Source: Limnohabitans sp. (lineage in GTDB: Bacteria > Pseudomonadota > Gammaproteobacteria > Burkholderiales > Burkholderiaceae_C). From it: a DNA stretch of 5,295 nt. A model generated the notes under the pieces. That model did no database searches. It had not been told where the DNA came from and was given only the letters and a program-made list of their open reading frames with translations. The DNA lies in assembly GCA_009693225.1 (NCBI GenBank), contig SHXP01000170.1:1-5295 (forward strand), in the 5' to 3' direction. The stretch's first letter is position 1, and every line of letters begins with the position of its first letter. Position numbers and translations under genes: made by a program. Positions 4,308 through 5,295 of this stretch are shown one piece after another.

Positions 4308-5295
4308 ATGCGCATCAGCCAACGCGCCAGTCGTATTGCGCCGTTTTATGTGATGGAAATGACCAAAGCCGCCTCGGCGCTGGCGCAGCAGGCGCGCGGC
4401 AGCGACAAACCCATGGTATTTCTGAACATCGGTGAACCCGGTTTCACTGCCCCGCCGCTGGTGCAGGAAGCTGCCGTTCGCGCTATCCAGCAGGGCCGCA
4501 CCCAATACACGCACGCGCTGGGGCTGGACCGCTTGCGCGAGCGCATCAGCGGCTGGTACACCACGCGCTTCGGGGTGAACGTGCCGGCCAGACGCATTGT
4601 GGTGACAGCCGGGGCATCCGCCGCTTTGCAACTCGCTTGCCTAGCGCTGATCGAAGCCGGCGATGAGGTATTGATGCCCGACCCGTGCTACCCCTGCAAC
4701 CGCCAGTTTGTGCAAGCGGCTGAGGGACGCGCGGTGCTGCTGCCCGCCGATGCAGCGCAGCGCTTTCAGCTGAGTTCAGAGCAGGTGGCGGCACATTGGC
4801 AGGTGCAAACACGCGGTGTGCTGCTGGCCTCGCCGTCCAATCCCACAGGCACCTCGATCGCCTTTGACGAATTAAAGCGCATCCACCATATCGTCAGGGG
4901 CAAGGGCGGCATCACCATAGTGGATGAAATCTACCTGGGACTGAGCTATGACCACGGCTTCGGTCAGACCGCGCTGGCGATAGACGACAACATCATCAGC
5001 ATCAACAGTTTTTCCAAATACTTCAACATGACCGGCTGGCGCCTGGGCTGGCTGGTGGTTCCCGACGCATTGGTACCGGTGATTGAACGCCTTGCGCAAA
5101 ACCTGTTCATCTGCGCCAGCAGCGTAGCGCAATACGCGGCGCTGGCCTGCTTCGAGCCTGAAAGCCTGGCTATTTACGAAGAGCGCCGGGCCGCTTTCAA
5201 ACAGCGGCGAGATCATTTCATTCCGCAACTCAACGCCATGGACCTGCCGGTGCCGGTCATGCCCGACGGCGCTTTTTACGCCTGGGCCGATTGCC
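4308..5295 (+). CDS. PLP-dependent class I/II aminotransferase, 3' end outside the window
   Basis: The frame starts at the ATG 4 nt after the nusB stop and stays open to the edge, giving 329 residues of an expected 380-400. It is a fold-type I aminotransferase. Key sites are LNIGEPGF at 39-46; the cofactor-stacking region AGASAALQLA at 101-110; SPSNPTG at 175-181 with N178; VDEIY at 205-209 with D206, which binds the pyridine nitrogen; and SFSKYFNMTGWRLGW at 234-248 with K237 as the Schiff-base lysine and R245 as phosphate ligand. PDPCYPCNRQF at 125-135 is a distinctive cysteine-bearing stretch. All catalytic residues seen are intact. The C-terminal arginine that binds the substrate carboxylate would lie past the edge. 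Substrate cannot be told; aspartate, alanine or branched-chain amino acids are all possible. No direct role in riboflavin synthesis is known. The start lacks a strong Shine-Dalgarno but RISQRASRIAPFYVMEM is typical for this subfamily's N-terminus. Confidence 0.9.
   Translation, partial: MRISQRASRIAPFYVMEMTKAASALAQQARGSDKPMVFLNIGEPGFTAPPLVQEAAVRAIQQGRTQYTHALGLDRLRERISGWYTTRFGVNVPARRIVVTAGASAALQLACLALIEAGDEVLMPDPCYPCNRQFVQAAEGRAVLLPADAAQRFQLSSEQVAAHWQVQTRGVLLASPSNPTGTSIAFDELKRIHHIVRGKGGITIVDEIYLGLSYDHGFGQTALAIDDNIISINSFSKYFNMTGWRLGWLVVPDALVPVIERLAQNLFICASSVAQYAALACFEPESLAIYEERRAAFKQRRDHFIPQLNAMDLPVPVMPDGAFYAWADC

Noticed and set aside
4224..4631. Open frame on the - strand opposite the end of nusB and start of the aminotransferase
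   Set aside because: It spans a junction between two genuine + strand genes and its composition (His, Arg, Gly, Ala) is that of a shadow frame.

Overview
The window is a stretch of betaproteobacterial chromosome, most likely Burkholderiales. It carries a tightly packed riboflavin (vitamin B2) operon on the + strand, which ends in nusB and a PLP-dependent aminotransferase. At the left edge is the start of a divergent gene for a secreted quinoprotein alcohol dehydrogenase. The assignment to Burkholderiales is an inference from the GC-rich coding sequence, the gene order ribD-ribE-ribBA-ribH-nusB-aminotransferase, and the degenerate GTP cyclohydrolase II half of the RibBA protein.

Layout. Bases 1-129 (- strand) encode a signal peptide and the first mature residues of a probable PQQ-dependent alcohol dehydrogenase, cut by the window edge. 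Bases 130-416 are an AT-rich divergent intergenic region. For the - strand gene it holds a plausible -10 box, a perfect 8-bp inverted repeat and TTGCA-type direct repeats. For the rib operon it holds only weak promoter candidates. There is a good Shine-Dalgarno sequence in front of an ATG at 355, but that ATG is out of frame with ribD. I see no FMN riboswitch and no terminator there. From 417 to the right edge the coding is continuous: ribD (417-1520), ribE (1538-2191), ribBA/ribBX (2188-3309), ribH (3312-3779), nusB (3776-4303) and the aminotransferase (4308 to the edge, truncated). Spacings are 17, -4, 2, -4 and 4 nt, so one transcript with translational coupling is likely.

How the genes work together. 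RibD converts the GTP cyclohydrolase II product to the ribitylamino-uracil branch. The RibB half of RibBA makes dihydroxybutanone phosphate from ribulose 5-phosphate. RibH condenses the two to lumazine and RibE dismutates lumazine to riboflavin. GTP cyclohydrolase II itself, the first step, is not encoded here in active form: the C-terminal half of RibBA has lost its zinc cysteines and catalytic motif. A separate ribA is therefore expected elsewhere in the genome. NusB is a transcription antitermination factor for rRNA operons and often sits behind ribH. The role of the terminal aminotransferase is unknown.

Nothing here looks like an undescribed system. The most interesting points are the degenerate RibA-like domain, the unusual ribD start region, and the repeats in the divergent promoter region.
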